Assembly: GCF_001545155.1 (NCBI RefSeq)
Contig: NZ_CP014226.1
Span: forward strand, 719,926 to 783,925
Reading direction: 5' to 3'
DNA length: 64,000 bases
From: Halomonas chromatireducens
GTDB lineage: Bacteria; Pseudomonadota; Gammaproteobacteria; Pseudomonadales; Halomonadaceae
Shown: positions 39,708-47,774 of the stretch, one piece after another
Position numbering within the stretch: position 1 is the first letter of the stretch
Layout: each line of letters starts with the position of its first letter
Translations under genes and position numbers: made by a program
Notes under the pieces: generated by a model
The model's input: the letters and a program-made list of their open reading frames with translations, nothing else
Database searches by the model: none
Told to the model about the DNA's origin: nothing

Positions 39708-41123
39708 ATGAATGCACCACGTCCAGGTGCTTCGCGCCTTGGTTCCGCCCTGGCTTTCGCCACGCTGACGGGAGTGTCCGGCGCGGCATTTGCCGACGCA
39801 GAACGGCTCGAGACCGAGCTTCGCTCCCTGTTCGGGGGCTACGGCAACGTCGAGATCGGCGATGTCTCCAGTGCCATGCTGCGCTCCCGTGTCACAGCCA
39901 AGGACTTCGTCTTCGAGTCCGAGGAGGGTGAGCGGCTACTCATCGACAGCTATGAGGTCAGCGGTGACTATGACAGTCCCGATGAGGTCACCCTGAAAGG
40001 GGTGCGCATCGAGGACAGTCTGACCGAGCTGATGCTGATGAGTGCAGAACGTATCGTGCTGGGCAAGCCCTCGCGAGCGGTCTTCCCCCTGGACGACAGC
40101 TTGGCGCCAGACGAGGTCCGCATTGGCAGCCTGGCGATCGATGGCATCGTGATCGACCTTGCCTCTGAGATTGCCGAGGACATGTTCTATGGTACCCCTT
40201 TCACCAGCAGCCAGGGCCGCATGACCATTGAACAGGTTCGCGGACAGTCGCTGGCCCATGATGGCATCGGCATGCTGGAGCTCACGGGAGTGGCAGGCTC
40301 GGGGGAAGACCTTGATGAGTTCGGCTCCGGCTCCTTTACGCTCGCCTCCCTGCGCTTCGAAGGATTGACCGGGCTGGATGTGGACGGTGAGGAGCAGCTG
40401 AACTCACTGATCCTGCGCGACCTCGCGATCGAATCTGACCAACTGGTCGGCAGCTTGGAGCTCCTGGATGTCGATGGCGACTTTTCTGACGGCCAGGGCG
40501 GGGTGCGCATCGAAGGCTTTCATATGGACTTGGCTCGCATGATCGAAATGGCCCCGGAAGACGAGCGGACCCAACTGCGCATGGCCAGTAACGTACTGAC
40601 CGACGGGACCGGTGAGCTGCGCCTTGACGCCGCCTTCCTGGGAAGCTGGAAGGAGGGAAGCGAGCACAGTGTCCTGGTCAGCGACAGTCGTATCGAACTT
40701 CACGACGCACTACGCCTGATGCTAGATATCAATCTGCCCGTCGTGCTGCCGGGTGGGATGGAACCCGCAGATGTCTTTGCCGATGCCGGCTCGCTGCAAG
40801 CCGCGACACTGCTGGGGGGCGACATCCGTCTATCGCTCGCCAATCAAGGGCTCTTCGGTCGCCTGGCCACACTGGGGGCAGCGATGGAGGGTGTTACCGA
40901 AGCGCAGTATGTCGAGCAGGCGCGAACCCAGGCCCAGGGTTTCGGCATGATGTTCGGCCCTCAGGTTCAGTCGGTTCTGATGGGGCTGGTGGAGCTTCTG
41001 GAAGGGGCAGCCGAGGAGCTGGATATCAGTATTACCCTGCCCTCGGAAAGCAACATGGCCACCTACATGGTTGACCCGCTGGGGCTTCCGGATAAGCTTT
41101 CCATGAAGGTGGAAACACGTTGA
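39708..41123 (+). CDS. Exported protein of unknown function
   Basis: 471 residues with a Sec signal (RLGSALAFATLTGVSGAAFA, cleavage before DAERLE). The mature part is rich in beta-strand alternation and in phrases about ordered Asp/Glu-rich strands (VEIGDVSS, LKGVRIEDSL, VDGDFSDGQGGVRIEGF), reminiscent of AsmA/DUF945-type periplasmic proteins, but it is not recognised with certainty. GAGGAGG lies eight bases before the ATG; a GTG three codons upstream overlaps that site and is less likely. Monocistronic. Confidence 0.75.
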   Translation: MNAPRPGASRLGSALAFATLTGVSGAAFADAERLETELRSLFGGYGNVEIGDVSSAMLRSRVTAKDFVFESEEGERLLIDSYEVSGDYDSPDEVTLKGVRIEDSLTELMLMSAERIVLGKPSRAVFPLDDSLAPDEVRIGSLAIDGIVIDLASEIAEDMFYGTPFTSSQGRMTIEQVRGQSLAHDGIGMLELTGVAGSGEDLDEFGSGSFTLASLRFEGLTGLDVDGEEQLNSLILRDLAIESDQLVGSLELLDVDGDFSDGQGGVRIEGFHMDLARMIEMAPEDERTQLRMASNVLTDGTGELRLDAAFLGSWKEGSEHSVLVSDSRIELHDALRLMLDINLPVVLPGGMEPADVFADAGSLQAATLLGGDIRLSLANQGLFGRLATLGAAMEGVTEAQYVEQARTQAQGFGMMFGPQVQSVLMGLVELLEGAAEELDISITLPSESNMATYMVDPLGLPDKLSMKVETR

Positions 41124-41165
41124 AGCTGCAGCAGGGCTAAAGCCTGCATGAGAAATGGTGTTGCT

Positions 41166-41202
41166 GCCCATGACGGCCTTTCAAGTGAAAGCCGTCATGG
41201 GC
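41166..41202. terminator. Strong hairpin between the exported-protein gene and glyA
   Basis: GCCCATGACGGC (41166-41177) pairs with GCCGTCATGGGC (41191-41202), extended inward by TTTCA/TGAAA with one bulged C. No T-run follows, so it is either a weak terminator or a glyA leader structure. Confidence 0.5.
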
Positions 41203-41254
41203 TGGGGTATCATTATGCATCCTGATTCTTCCCGTGATGCGAGGTTCCCCGCCG

Positions 41255-42520
41255 ATGTTCAGCCGTGACATGACGATTGCCGGTTTCGATGATGTCCTGT
41301 TCGATGCGATGCAAAAAGAGGTCGCTCGCCAGGAAGCGCACATCGAGCTGATCGCCTCCGAGAACTATGCCAGCCCCCGGGTTCTCGAAGCCCAGGGCAG
41401 CCAGCTGACCAACAAGTACGCGGAAGGCTATCCCGGCAAGCGCTACTACGGCGGCTGCGAATACGTCGACATCGTCGAGCAGCTGGCCATCGACTATGCC
41501 AAGCAGCTGTTCAATGCCAGCTACGCCAATGTCCAGCCCCACTCCGGGTCCCAGGCCAACAGCGCGGTTTTCCAGGCGCTGGTTAAGCCGGGTGATACCG
41601 TGTTGGGCATGAGCCTCGATGCCGGCGGCCACCTGACTCACGGCGCCAAGCCCAACTTCTCCGGCAAGCACTACAACGCCGTGCAGTACGGCATCGACGA
41701 GAGTGGTCGCATCGACTACGAGGAAGTGGCGAAGCTTGCCCGCGAGCATCAGCCGAAGATGATCATCGCCGGCTTCTCCGCCTACTCCCAGATCATCGAC
41801 TGGGCCAGGTTCCGCGAGATCGCCGACGAGGTGGGGGCCTATCTGCTGGTCGACATGGCCCATGTGGCCGGCCTGGTGGCCGCTGGCGTCTACCCGACTC
41901 CGCTGCCCCACGCCCACGTGGTCACCACCACCACCCACAAGACCTTGCGCGGTCCCCGCGGCGGCTTGATTCTCTCCAGCGAGGGCGATGCCGAGATCGA
42001 AAAGAAGCTGCAGTCCGCAGTCTTCCCCGGCGGTCAGGGTGGCCCGCTGGAGCACGTCATCGCTGCCAAGGCGATCTGCTTCAAGGAAGCCATGGAGCCG
42101 GAGTTCAAGACCTACCAGCAGCAGGTGGTCAAGAACGCCCAAGCCATGGCCGGCGTGTTCATCGAGCGCGGCTACGACATCGTATCCGGTGGTACCGAAG
42201 ACCATCTCTTCCTGCTGTCGCTGATCAAGCAGGGCCTGACCGGCAAGGATGCGGACGCCGCCCTGGGGCGCGCCCACATCACCGTCAACAAGAATGCCGT
42301 ACCCGGCGACCCCCAGAGCCCCTTTGTCACCTCCGGGTTGCGCATCGGCACCCCGGCGGTGACCACACGCGGCTTCGGTGAAGCCGAGTGCAGTGAACTG
42401 GCCGGCTGGATCTGCGACATTCTCGACACCATGGCCAGGGGCGACGATACCGCCGCTCTGGAAGCCGAGGTGAAGGGCAAGGTCGAAGTTGTCTGCGCGC
42501 GCTTCCCCGTCTATCGCTGA
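41255..42520 (+). CDS. glyA: Serine hydroxymethyltransferase
   Basis: PLP enzyme, 421 residues, converting serine and tetrahydrofolate to glycine and methylene-[34 protein letters not shown] and the PLP lysine motif [15 protein letters not shown] are all present. The start at MFSRDMT is chosen as the usual N-terminus; upstream Met codons and MTIAGFDDV are alternatives. Methylene-THF is the cofactor of thymidylate synthase, whose gene is broken in this window. Confidence 0.97.
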   Translation: MFSRDMTIAGFDDVLFDAMQKEVARQEAHIELIASENYASPRVLEAQGSQLTNKYAEGYPGKRYYGGCEYVDIVEQLAIDYAKQLFNASYANVQPHSGSQANSAVFQALVKPGDTVLGMSLDAGGHLTHGAKPNFSGKHYNAVQYGIDESGRIDYEEVAKLAREHQPKMIIAGFSAYSQIIDWARFREIADEVGAYLLVDMAHVAGLVAAGVYPTPLPHAHVVTTTTHKTLRGPRGGLILSSEGDAEIEKKLQSAVFPGGQGGPLEHVIAAKAICFKEAMEPEFKTYQQQVVKNAQAMAGVFIERGYDIVSGGTEDHLFLLSLIKQGLTGKDADAALGRAHITVNKNAVPGDPQSPFVTSGLRIGTPAVTTRGFGEAECSELAGWICDILDTMARGDDTAALEAEVKGKVEVVCARFPVYR

Positions 42521-42566
42521 GAACCACTCTCGGCGATAGCTAGCTTTAGTTGAGTACCTGAATCGT

Positions 42567-42605
42567 AAGCCCCATTCTGGTTGCACCAGAACGGGGCTTT
42601 TTTGC
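42567..42605 (+). terminator. Rho-independent terminator of glyA
   Basis: AAGCCCCATTCTGGT paired with ACCAGAACGGGGCTT (one G-T type mismatch), TGC loop, then a T-run of six. Confidence 0.92.
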
Positions 42606-42771
42606 ACTATTTCTGTGCATGCGATGCCGCCTTGGTGGCGATTCGACGCTGCCAGCACGCCTGCCCTCGGGGAGGGGCGAGCCGCACTGGCCTCCAGGCT
42701 GGATTGGCACGACTCATGCAGAGGATTTTCCATGCATAGGGTTTTCCAATCCCGATCGCGCTGGAGCCACC

Positions 42772-43659
42772 ATGACGATGAAGCCGCTTCTTCTGGACCC
42801 CGCCCTGCAGCCGCGCCTGGTCTTCACCGACCTCGACGGCTCCTTGCTCGACCATGACAGCTTTCAATGGCAGCAAGCCAAGCCTTGGCTGAAGCGGCTC
42901 AAGACCCTGGGCGTGCCGGTCATTCCGGTTACCTGTCGTACCCGTGCCGAGTTACTGCCATTGCGAGAGCAGCTCGGGCTAGGCGATACGCCATTCATTG
43001 CCGAAAATGGGAGCGTGGTTGGCTTGCCCCCGGCCTGGCGGCATGCCCACCTGGAGCGTGATAGCTATGGTTCGGACGGGAGTGCCATGCGAAACCTGGG
43101 CCTGGATATCGACTTCATTCGAAAGCGACTCAGCGTGTGGCGGGAACGACTTGGGGGTGTTTTCAGGACCTTGGGCGAGATGACGCTAGAGGAGGTCATG
43201 GCGCTGACAGGGGTGAAGGCGGACGAGGCCCGGCTGGCTCGGATGCGCCAGGGGAGCGAACCCCTGTTATGGCAGAGCGATGCCTCATCCCTTGCCGCCT
43301 TTCGCGAGGCGCTTCAGGGCGATGGCCTGAATCTGGTTCAAGGCCGACGCTTCTGGCATGTTACCGGCGGCCTGGACAAGGGTGGGGCCGTGACCTGGCT
43401 GGTGGGTCGCTTCAAATCGCTGCGGGGATGCGAGCCGCTGACCCTGGGTCTCGGCGATGGACCCAGCGACCAGTCGCTGCTGGAAGCCGTAGACCAGGCG
43501 GTGGTGATTCGAGGCAGTGATGTCTCTACCCTGGCTCCATGCCAGCCGGCGCTTTATCGTAGCCGATCGGCGGGCCCCTCGGGTTGGGTCGAAGGTATCG
43601 CTTATTGGTGGGGCGCGGAGGGTGCCGGGGCGATGCCGAAGCAGTCGCTATTCTCCTGA
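42772..43659 (+). CDS. HAD-IIB phosphatase, mannosyl-3-phosphoglycerate phosphatase-like
   Basis: 295 residues. Motif I is VFTDLDGSLLDHDS, the cap includes IAENGSVV, and the C-terminal motif is GLGDGPSDQSLLEAV, all matching the HAD-IIB MPGP family. MPGP makes the compatible solute mannosylglycerate from its phosphate; the glucosyl analogue is also possible. No synthase gene is nearby, so the substrate is uncertain. GGAG precedes the ATG. Confidence 0.82.
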   Translation: MTMKPLLLDPALQPRLVFTDLDGSLLDHDSFQWQQAKPWLKRLKTLGVPVIPVTCRTRAELLPLREQLGLGDTPFIAENGSVVGLPPAWRHAHLERDSYGSDGSAMRNLGLDIDFIRKRLSVWRERLGGVFRTLGEMTLEEVMALTGVKADEARLARMRQGSEPLLWQSDASSLAAFREALQGDGLNLVQGRRFWHVTGGLDKGGAVTWLVGRFKSLRGCEPLTLGLGDGPSDQSLLEAVDQAVVIRGSDVSTLAPCQPALYRSRSAGPSGWVEGIAYWWGAEGAGAMPKQSLFS

Positions 43660-43790
43660 ACCAGCCTTGTTTCACCAAAGTGTGTCGGCGCTTTGGTCGC
43701 TCCTATCTGTCTGCACTTGTTCGACCCAAGGTGGCTACCTTCCGGTATGCTGGCGGCTAGACACTCATAGACGCGCAGGCTCGAGACGCA

Positions 43791-45200
43791 ATGTCGACAT
43801 TGACCTTTCTGGGAGCGGTCGGGGAAGTGACCGGCTCTCGCTATCTTCTTGAAGTAGATGGTAATGATCGTACCCATAAGCTGTTGTTGGAGTGTGGCCT
43901 TCACCAGGGCGGTATAGATGCCGATGAGGCGAACGCCAGGCCGTTCGGCAAGCTGGCGAGGGAACTCGAAGGGGTGGTGATCTCCCATGGCCACCTGGAT
44001 CACGCAGGCCTGCTGCCCAAGCTGGTGCGAGAAGGCTACAGTGGGCCCATCCACTGCACCCGTGGCACTCGTGACCTGCTTGAAATCATGCTGCAGGATG
44101 CCGCCTTTGTCATGGCCAAGGACGTGGAATGGGAGAACAAGTGGCGCAAGCGCCAAGACAAGCCACTGGTTGAACCGCTCTACGACCTGGACGACGTGGA
44201 GCGAACTCTGGCACTTTGCGAGTTCCACCGTTATGGCCAGCCGGTCAACCTGCCCGGCGGTGCCACCCTGGTGTTCCGTGATGCCGGCCATATCCTAGGC
44301 TCGGCGATTGTCGAGCTGACCGTCCCCTCCGGTGGCCAGCAGAAGCGGCTGGTGTTCTCCGGCGATCTGGGGAATCCCAGCTCGGTGCTGATGCGCGACC
44401 CCGACAAGGTCTATGAGGCCGATGTGGTGCTGATGGAGAGTACCTACGGTGACCGTGACCACCGCCCTCTGGACGAGACATTGGAGGAGTTTGCCCAGGT
44501 GCTGGAGAAGGCCCACGAGGCGGGAGGCAATGTGCTGATTCCCGCCTTCGCCGTGGGGCGTACCCAGGAGATCCTCTATCATCTCAGCGTGCTCTACCAC
44601 GAGGGGAGGCTGCGCCAGCAGATGGTGTTCCTCGATAGTCCCATGGCGATCAAGGTCACCGAACTCTACCACCGGGCGCGCAAGGCGCTGGATGCCGAGG
44701 ACCTAAAGGTGCTCAATATCGCCGCCAGCGGCGACACCAGCCAGTACCTGCCGATTTTGCGCATGACCCGTACCGTTGAGGAGTCCATGGCGATCAATCG
44801 CATTCATGGCGGTGCGATCATCATTGCCGGTGCCGGCATGTGTACCGGCGGACGGATCATCCACCACTTCCGCTACAACCTGGAGAAGCCAAATACACGG
44901 CTGGTGATTGTCGGTTTCCAGGCTGCCGGTACCCTGGGTCGCCAGATCGTCGACGGTGCCCAGCGGGTACGCGTCCTGGGGCAGGACCTGGCGGTCAAGG
45001 CGAAGGTTCATACCATCGGCGGCTTCTCGGCTCACGCGGGCCAGACCGACATGATCGGCTGGGCCGGCGCCTTCCGCAACAACCCTCGCTTCTATTTGGT
45101 CCACGGCGAGCCTGCGGCCCAGGAGGCCTTGAAGGCCGGCCTGGCCGAGAGCGCCATCAAGGCAGAGATCCCTGCCTACGGCGACCGGATCGAGCTCTAG
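43791..45200 (+). CDS. Metallo-beta-lactamase/beta-CASP RNA exonuclease family protein
   Basis: 469 residues. HGHLDH (His66-His71) is the metal motif; DAGHILGSA, FSGDLGNPSS and the beta-CASP features (MESTYGDRDH, IPAFAVGRTQEI, GAGMCTGGRIIHH) with the C-terminal FSAHAG identify the CPSF73-like group of single-strand RNA/DNA nucleases. Probably cytoplasmic RNA processing. Complete; a terminator follows. Confidence 0.9.
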   Translation: MSTLTFLGAVGEVTGSRYLLEVDGNDRTHKLLLECGLHQGGIDADEANARPFGKLARELEGVVISHGHLDHAGLLPKLVREGYSGPIHCTRGTRDLLEIMLQDAAFVMAKDVEWENKWRKRQDKPLVEPLYDLDDVERTLALCEFHRYGQPVNLPGGATLVFRDAGHILGSAIVELTVPSGGQQKRLVFSGDLGNPSSVLMRDPDKVYEADVVLMESTYGDRDHRPLDETLEEFAQVLEKAHEAGGNVLIPAFAVGRTQEILYHLSVLYHEGRLRQQMVFLDSPMAIKVTELYHRARKALDAEDLKVLNIAASGDTSQYLPILRMTRTVEESMAINRIHGGAIIIAGAGMCTGGRIIHHFRYNLEKPNTRLVIVGFQAAGTLGRQIVDGAQRVRVLGQDLAVKAKVHTIGGFSAHAGQTDMIGWAGAFRNNPRFYLVHGEPAAQEALKAGLAESAIKAEIPAYGDRIEL

Positions 45201-45222
45201 AGCAGCACCATACGACTCTCCG

Positions 45223-45248
45223 GGCCGCTTTCAAGCGGCCTTTTTTTT
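45223..45248 (+). terminator. Rho-independent terminator of the MBL nuclease gene
   Basis: GGCCGCTT TC AAGCGGCC followed by eight T, 23 bases after the stop codon. Confidence 0.93.
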
Positions 45249-45450
45249 CGCGGTTCCTGCGTATCAGGTGGTTGATGCCTCTCTTGCATCGCTTGCGCCT
45301 TCTCTTTCGCGACGGAGAAATGAAGCATTGTCCTAGGGCGATCGATTCTGTCTGGCCTCAAGCTGGAAATATTGACTGACATCAAGATGCGTCCCTATGT
45401 CGCGTGCCAGCTATCAGGTTATGGGCTACTCTTGTTTTTCTGGAGTTAGG

Positions 45451-45478
45451 TTATTAATATATTCCTTTGTGGTATAAG
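45451..45478 (+). promoter_or_regulatory. Putative promoter of the DsrE-like gene
   Basis: TTATTA (45451-45456), 16 bases, TATAAG (45473-45478) within an AT-rich patch that stands out from the GC-rich surroundings, about 75 bases before the gene. Confidence 0.45.
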
Positions 45479-45553
45479 CAGTCGAAGGATTCGGCTCAGA
45501 CAGCATCCTGGAGTCGATGCCAGCGCAATGAATCAAATGAGAGAGGTGAGGAA

Positions 45554-46039
45554 ATGAGCATCAAGACAACACTGACCCTGGCCGCCGTTGCTACCGGGAT
45601 GGGTCTTTTCGGTACGGCGCTTGCCGCCAGCCACGGCGACGACCACGGCCAAGAAGACAGCGCCGAGCGCGCACTGGTGATCCTCACCAGCGACTCCCTG
45701 CAGACACAGGCTATGGCGATGATCCTTTCCAATGCCATGCAGCAGCAGGGCGCTGATCTTTCGATCCTGCTTTGTGATGCTGCCGGAGACCTGGCCGTAG
45801 AGGGTTATGCCAGCGCCGAGCCTGTCAATACGCCACCAGAAAATCCGGCCGGGCAGGTCACCCCGGAAGGCATCTTGCAGATGCTGATCACCAATGGCGC
45901 CCAGGTCGACGTGTGCGCGATCTATTTGCCCAACAGCGAACATGAGCAAGCTGATCTGCGAGAGGGTGTTGGCGTTGCGGCTCCTGGCCCAATGGCCGAA
46001 ATGATGCGTGATTCGACTATTCCGGTTTTCAGTTTCTGA
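45554..46039 (+). CDS. Periplasmic DsrE-like protein
   Basis: 161 residues: a signal peptide (LAAVATGMGLFGTALA) then a His/Asp-rich stretch (SHGDDHGQED) and a DsrE/TusD-like fold with Cys74 in SILLCDAAG and Cys121 in VDVCAIYLPN. DsrE-type proteins bind or transfer sulfane sulfur on a Cys. GAGG precedes the ATG. It heads a block of genes for persulfide handling, which supports a periplasmic sulfur-carrier role. Confidence 0.78.
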   Translation: MSIKTTLTLAAVATGMGLFGTALAASHGDDHGQEDSAERALVILTSDSLQTQAMAMILSNAMQQQGADLSILLCDAAGDLAVEGYASAEPVNTPPENPAGQVTPEGILQMLITNGAQVDVCAIYLPNSEHEQADLREGVGVAAPGPMAEMMRDSTIPVFSF

Positions 46040-46065
46040 GGCCATCAAGTCACAAGGTGAACTGC

Positions 46066-46260
46066 ATGAAGAGTAACGTAGGTAGCATCGACAAGATTGC
46101 GCGTATCGTGATCGGCGCCGTGCTGATCGGCTTGGCGATGACCGGCGTCATCAGTGCCTGGGGATGGATCGGCTTGCTGCCGCTGGCCACCGGGCTGTTG
46201 AACTTCTGCCCGGCCTATACCCTGCTGGGAATCAATACCTGCAAGCTGAAGAAGCAATAG
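46066..46260 (+). CDS. DUF2892 small membrane protein (YgaP-TM-like)
   Basis: 64 residues: NVGSIDKIARIVIGAVLIGLA, a second hydrophobic segment and the conserved end NFCPAYTLLGINTCK. This equals the membrane domain that in YgaP is fused to a rhodanese, hence a link to sulfane sulfur. AAGGTG lies eight bases before the ATG. Probably in one operon with the DsrE-like gene 26 bases upstream. Confidence 0.88.
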   Translation: MKSNVGSIDKIARIVIGAVLIGLAMTGVISAWGWIGLLPLATGLLNFCPAYTLLGINTCKLKKQ

Positions 46261-46282
46261 CCGGTTTGATTGCGTGACTCGG

Positions 46283-46310
46283 GACCCATCACCACGGTGA
46301 TGGGTCTCGT
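46283..46310 (+). terminator. Hairpin after the DUF2892 gene
   Basis: GACCCATCAC (46283-46292) and its exact complement GTGATGGGTC (46297-46306) with a four-base loop, then TCGTTCGTTG. Terminator-like but the T-run is weak. Confidence 0.6.
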
Positions 46311-46345
46311 TCGTTGTAGGGAGTGGCTATCGCTATTAGTACAGA

Positions 46346-46410
46346 GCTGTAGCTCATTAATTCCAAAACAGTATATCTTTATAACTGTATTTGCGCTATG
46401 CTGTAGCTCA
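46346..46410 (+). promoter_or_regulatory. Operator-like promoter region of the persulfide dioxygenase operon
   Basis: Two direct copies of GCTGTAGCTCA (46346-46356 and 46400-46410), 54 bases apart, flank an AT-rich dyad ACAGT ... ACTGT centred at about 46378 (ACAGTATATC/TTATAACTGT). The region is immediately upstream of the persulfide dioxygenase gene. Binding by a persulfide sensor such as a BigR/SqrR-type ArsR repressor is a guess; no regulator gene is present in the block. Confidence 0.45.
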
Positions 46411-46448
46411 CTCTGGAAGGCAACGACACTGATTGGAGGTATTAGCCC

Positions 46449-47315
46449 ATGTCCACGCCGATCGTGACCCACTTCTTCGACGAGCCCACCAACACCTTCA
46501 GTTATGTGGTGCAGGATCCCGACAGCAAGTCCTGTGCGATCCTCGACTCGGTGCTCGATTTCGATTACGCCGCGGGGCGCACCGATGTTCGCTCCGCCGA
46601 CCAGATCATCGCCTTCGTGCGTGACAACGGCCTTGAGGTCGAGTGGATCCTCGAGACCCACGTTCACGCCGATCATCTCTCCGCCGCGCCCTATCTGCAT
46701 GAGAACCTCGGCGGAAAGACCGGTATCGGCGCCAACATCACAGTGGTGCAGGATGTCTTCGGCAAGGCCTTCAATGCCGGCACCGAGTTCGCCCGGGATG
46801 GCAGCCAGTTCGACCGCCTGTTCGAGGAAGGCGACACCTTTGCCATCGGCAGCCTGGTAGGGCGTGTGTTGCACACACCGGGCCACACACCTGCCTGCCT
46901 GACCTATGTGATCGACGATGCCGCCTTCGTCGGCGACACCCTGTTCATGCCCGACTACGGTACTGCCCGCTGCGACTTCCCAGGCGGTGATGCCCGCACC
47001 CTCTATCGCTCCATCCAGAAGGTCCTGGCTTTGCCGGGGGAGACCCGCATCTTCCTGTGCCACGACTACAAGGCGCCGGAACGAGAGAAGTACCAGCATG
47101 AAACCAGCGTGGCCGAGCAGCGCGCACAGAACGTGCATGTGCACGAAGGCATCAGCGAGGAGGAGTTCGTCCAGATGCGTACCGAGCGCGATGCGACCCT
47201 CGATATGCCGAAGCTGATTATCCCTTCGGTGCAGGTCAATATGCGTGCCGGCCACATGCCGCCGGCCGAGGACAACGGCCAGGTATACCTCAAGGTCCCG
47301 ATCAACAAATTCTGA
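46449..47315 (+). CDS. Persulfide dioxygenase (ETHE1/Blh-like MBL-fold protein)
   Basis: 288 residues. The MBL iron site begins THVHADHLS (His71, His73, Asp75, His76), with HTPGHTPACLTY and FVGDTLFMPDYGTARCDFPGG downstream; the last two are signatures of the ETHE1/Blh persulfide dioxygenase group, which oxidises glutathione persulfide to sulfite. It is followed by DUF442 and SulP genes. A GATTGGAGG ribosome-binding region lies upstream. Confidence 0.9.
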   Translation: MSTPIVTHFFDEPTNTFSYVVQDPDSKSCAILDSVLDFDYAAGRTDVRSADQIIAFVRDNGLEVEWILETHVHADHLSAAPYLHENLGGKTGIGANITVVQDVFGKAFNAGTEFARDGSQFDRLFEEGDTFAIGSLVGRVLHTPGHTPACLTYVIDDAAFVGDTLFMPDYGTARCDFPGGDARTLYRSIQKVLALPGETRIFLCHDYKAPEREKYQHETSVAEQRAQNVHVHEGISEEEFVQMRTERDATLDMPKLIIPSVQVNMRAGHMPPAEDNGQVYLKVPINKF

Positions 47316-47336
47316 GTGAGCCAGGAGACGAAGCGA

Positions 47337-47771
47337 ATGAATATTCAAGAGCTGGAGAGCGGTTTTTCCATCGCCGATGCCGTGGCCCCTCAGGACCTCG
47401 AGGAGATCGCCCGGCGGGGTTTCAAGGCGGTGATCTGCAATCGCCGCCCCGGTGAAGCCGAGGATCACCCCGACGATCGTGCCCTGAGTGAGAAGGCCGC
47501 TGATCTGGGTCTGAAGTGGCGCTGTATCCCGGTCACACCGGGCGAATACAGCGATGCCGATATCGAGGCATTCGGCCAAGCCCTGGATGCGTTACCCACG
47601 CCGATCCTGGCCTTCTGCAGGACCGGCAAGCGCGCCGTACATCTCTGGGCACATGCCCGCAGCAAGGACGCCACCTGTGATATTCCCGCCCTGATGGCAG
47701 CGGCCCATGCAGCCGGCCATGACCTGGAAGAGCGGCGTGGGTTGCTGGAAGCGGGTGCCGGGCAGAACTGA
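47337..47771 (+). CDS. DUF442/TIGR01244 sulfur transferase-phosphatase family protein
   Basis: 144 residues, protein-tyrosine-phosphatase-like fold with active-site Cys94 in LAFCRTGKRA. In the Blh group this domain is fused to, or adjacent to, the persulfide dioxygenase, and is thought to act as a sulfurtransferase. AGGAG sets the ATG at MNIQELES; a GTG seven codons upstream is possible. It begins 21 bases after the dioxygenase. Confidence 0.87.
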   Translation: MNIQELESGFSIADAVAPQDLEEIARRGFKAVICNRRPGEAEDHPDDRALSEKAADLGLKWRCIPVTPGEYSDADIEAFGQALDALPTPILAFCRTGKRAVHLWAHARSKDATCDIPALMAAAHAAGHDLEERRGLLEAGAGQN

Positions 47772-47774
47772 GCA

